A stretch of DNA of 64,000 nt from Streptomyces aquilus (lineage in GTDB: Bacteria > Actinomycetota > Actinomycetes > Streptomycetales > Streptomycetaceae), in the NCBI RefSeq assembly GCF_003955715.1, contig NZ_CP034463.1, positions 62,001 to 126,000 of the forward strand, given 5' to 3'. This document shows, piece after piece, positions 62,270 to 64,000 of the stretch; within the stretch, counting starts at the first letter, position 1; every line of letters starts with the position of its first letter. Position numbers and translations under genes: made by a program. The notes beneath the pieces were generated by a model. That model saw only the letters and a program-made list of their open reading frames with translations, did not search any database and was not told the DNA's origin.

Positions 62270-63243
62270 TCGCCGTCGTCATCGCCGCGTCCCTGCTCAT
62301 CGGCGTCAGTCTCGGCGTACTGGGCGGCGGCGGGTCCATCCTGACCGTGCCCATCCTGGTCTACCTGGCCGGAATGGAGACCAAGCAGGCCATCGCCACC
62401 TCGCTGTTCGTCGTCGGCGTCACCAGCGCCGCCGGAGTCGTCTCGCACGCCCGCGCCGGACGCGTCCGCTGGCGCACCGGGCTGCTGTTCGGTCTGGCCG
62501 GCATGACCGGCGCCTACGCGGGCGGACGGCTCGCCGCGTTCATCCCCGGCGGCGTCCTGCTCGTCGCCTTCACCCTCATGATGATCGCCACCGCCGTCAC
62601 CATGATCCGTGGTCGCCGCCAGGCGCCGAAGAAGGCCCACCACGAACTGCCAGTCCCGCATGTCCTGCTCGACGGCATCGTCGTGGGACTGGTCACCGGG
62701 CTGGTCGGCGCCGGTGGCGGCTTCCTCGTCGTTCCCGCGCTCGCCCTGCTCGGCGGGCTGCCGATGACCGTCGCGGTCGGCACCTCACTGCTGGTCATCT
62801 CCATGAAGTCCTTCGCCGGGCTGGCGGGATACCTCGCGAGCGTGCACATCGACTGGGGCTTCGCCGCCCTCGTCACCGCGACCGCCGTCGTCGGCAGCCT
62901 CATCGGCGGCCTGCTCGCCGGGCGCATCCCGCAGGACGCGCTGCGCAAGTCCTTCGGCTGGTTCGTCGCCGTCATGGGCGTCTTCGTCCTCACCCAGCAG
63001 GCCGACGCCGGCCTCCGCCACACCCTGCTGACCAGCCCCTGGACCTGGGTTTCCACGGCCGCGGCGGCGGGGATCGCCGTCAGCCGGTACATGCTCGGAC
63101 GCTCCGGACGAACACCGGCGCGGGGAAGGGCGAACGACGCCCCGGACGCGTCGGCCGACGAACCCGAACCCGTGGTCTCGCTCACCGTCCGTGCCGAGAC
63201 CGTACGCGGCAACGGCACCACCGCGTCGCCGCAGGACGCCTAG
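62266..63243 (+). CDS. TauE/SafE-family permease
   Basis: 325 residues from ATG 62266. Eight or so membrane helices carry the two inverted TauE/SafE repeats: GVSLGVLGGGGSILTVPILV in the first and VTGLVGAGGGFLVVPALALL in the second. A soluble acidic tail of about 45 residues follows. The family exports sulfite or other sulfur oxyanions; here it is the last gene of the sulfide detoxification operon. Confidence 0.88.
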   Translation: MIAVVIAASLLIGVSLGVLGGGGSILTVPILVYLAGMETKQAIATSLFVVGVTSAAGVVSHARAGRVRWRTGLLFGLAGMTGAYAGGRLAAFIPGGVLLVAFTLMMIATAVTMIRGRRQAPKKAHHELPVPHVLLDGIVVGLVTGLVGAGGGFLVVPALALLGGLPMTVAVGTSLLVISMKSFAGLAGYLASVHIDWGFAALVTATAVVGSLIGGLLAGRIPQDALRKSFGWFVAVMGVFVLTQQADAGLRHTLLTSPWTWVSTAAAAGIAVSRYMLGRSGRTPARGRANDAPDASADEPEPVVSLTVRAETVRGNGTTASPQDA

Positions 63244-64000
63244 ACGGTCGATGAAGATCTTGGTGAGGGGCAGCTGCGGGGGGCGCACTCGGACGGAATC
63301 CACACCTGGACAAGGGTCCGCCCGGTCGGAGGCGAGCACGGTCGGTGCGTCGGCGACGGTGGGGAGACAGCGGTCGGACACGAGCCGTCTCCAGCATGGC
63401 TCATCATCTGAACACGCAAGTAAGCACCGTAGAGCGCCCGACCGGAATCCTTGAAAGTCTCTCAGTCGACCGCCGACACCTCGACGGCAAGCGCTCAGGT
63501 ACCTGTCGTACGAGCCCGAACGATGCCTCATCGCTGCTGTCGGCGCTCGTCGCGCCACCACCATGACCAGCTCCGGCTTCGCACCGGCTGAGGATCAGCC
63601 CTGACCACCGCCTGCCACACCGGGTCGGGGGACATCGAGCAGGACGTCGTCGGCAGACAGGCCGGACACCGCGGCGTGCCGGAGCGCGGCCGACGTACAC
63701 GGGCACCGCTCGTGCGGTTTGACTCCGAACGACCAAAGGACTAAGGACTGTGGATACCGGCCTCCTCCGCGACGTGCCAGGTCTCGGACTCGCGCACTCT
63801 GTGCTCAGACACCCCACGATGGCAGGAGCAACAGCCTCGGCCTGATCCCCGCGATGGGGCCGGAAGGAGCTCGCGCAGCGGGTGAGTCTCGGGGCGCGGT
63901 CAGCTCGGCCCACCGCACGCTCCGACTGCGCTGGGCGCGGCTACCGCACCGTGTGGAAAGGGCGTTGACGATTTCAAGGCCGCGGCCATGTTCCTCGGGG
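63244..64000. other. 757 bp without a supported gene
   Basis: Several frames are open on both strands but are Arg-rich and show no recognised motif or consistent codon bias. No CsoR-family repressor is visible here. It may hold decayed sequence; the window ends before the next clear gene. Confidence 0.4.

Noticed and set aside
1..64000. CRISPR arrays, tRNA and rRNA genes
   Set aside because: No regularly spaced repeats, cloverleaf structures or rRNA-like conserved blocks were seen on either strand.
63244..64000. A CsoR-family repressor gene after the sulfur operon
   Set aside because: No frame shows the CsoR Cys-His-Cys pattern or helical signature; the region has no supported gene.

Overview
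The window is high-G+C DNA with strong third-position G/C bias, frequent GTG/TTG starts and purine-rich Shine-Dalgarno sites. Protein families (small Streptomyces-type membrane proteins, an XRE regulator/flavoprotein pair, IS427-type IS5, ISKra4 and IS3 elements, helicase-associated-domain helicases) point to a Streptomyces or a very close actinomycete. The first 53 kb look like an accessory or chromosome-arm region (a large plasmid is possible); the last 10 kb look like ordinary chromosomal stress genes. No rRNA, tRNA or CRISPR array was seen.

Layout. 1-9 kb: a gene cut by the left edge, decayed small secreted genes, small membrane and hypothetical genes, a broken ATP-dependent DNA ligase, and a 1045-residue GAF-PAS-GGDEF protein. 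9-15 kb: a tiny membrane protein, a DUF72 remnant, a 572-residue SIR2-domain protein, a remnant with a restriction-endonuclease-like motif, then two abutting IS5-family elements. 15-26 kb: an XRE regulator divergent from a flavoprotein, hypothetical and broken genes, an IS3 element beside an MFS remnant, and a minus-strand three-gene operon (PLD-like protein, PhyH-type dioxygenase, HAD phosphatase). 26-37 kb: the most striking block, with a 789-residue HTH-HTH-MORC-like GHKL-zinc-ribbon-Mrr-like protein and its neighbours, an ISKra4 element with a coiled-coil/winged-helix companion, and a 967-residue HTH-NACHT protein with LRR-like repeats. 37-53 kb: decayed helicase-associated-domain helicases, a 1364-residue PAS/STAND/TPR-like protein with a symmetric upstream operator, a HEPN-like protein, a 135-bp MITE-like inverted-repeat unit, a trypsin-like protease, an IS5 element separating truncated AlbA-like and NB-ARC genes, and a haloacid-dehalogenase-type enzyme. 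53-64 kb: YciI and TetR genes with twin operators, a truncated MMPL gene, a DUF2202 protein, an OmpR-type two-component system, and a sulfide/persulfide detoxification operon (rhodanese, sulfide:quinone reductase, persulfide dioxygenase-rhodanese, rhodanese with membrane tail, TauE/SafE permease) under CsoR/CstR-type operators.

How the genes fit together. SIR2, MORC/Mrr-like, NACHT, PAS/STAND, HEPN and protease genes, mixed with IS elements and broken genes, have the look of a defence island; immune roles are inferred from family membership, not shown here. The sulfur operon can be read as a pathway: sulfide is oxidised to persulfide by the quinone reductase, persulfide is oxidised to sulfite, rhodaneses move sulfane sulfur, and the TauE permease exports the product. 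Many genes carry one frameshift or stop, so either the region is decaying or the assembly has indel errors; these cases are marked pseudogene.
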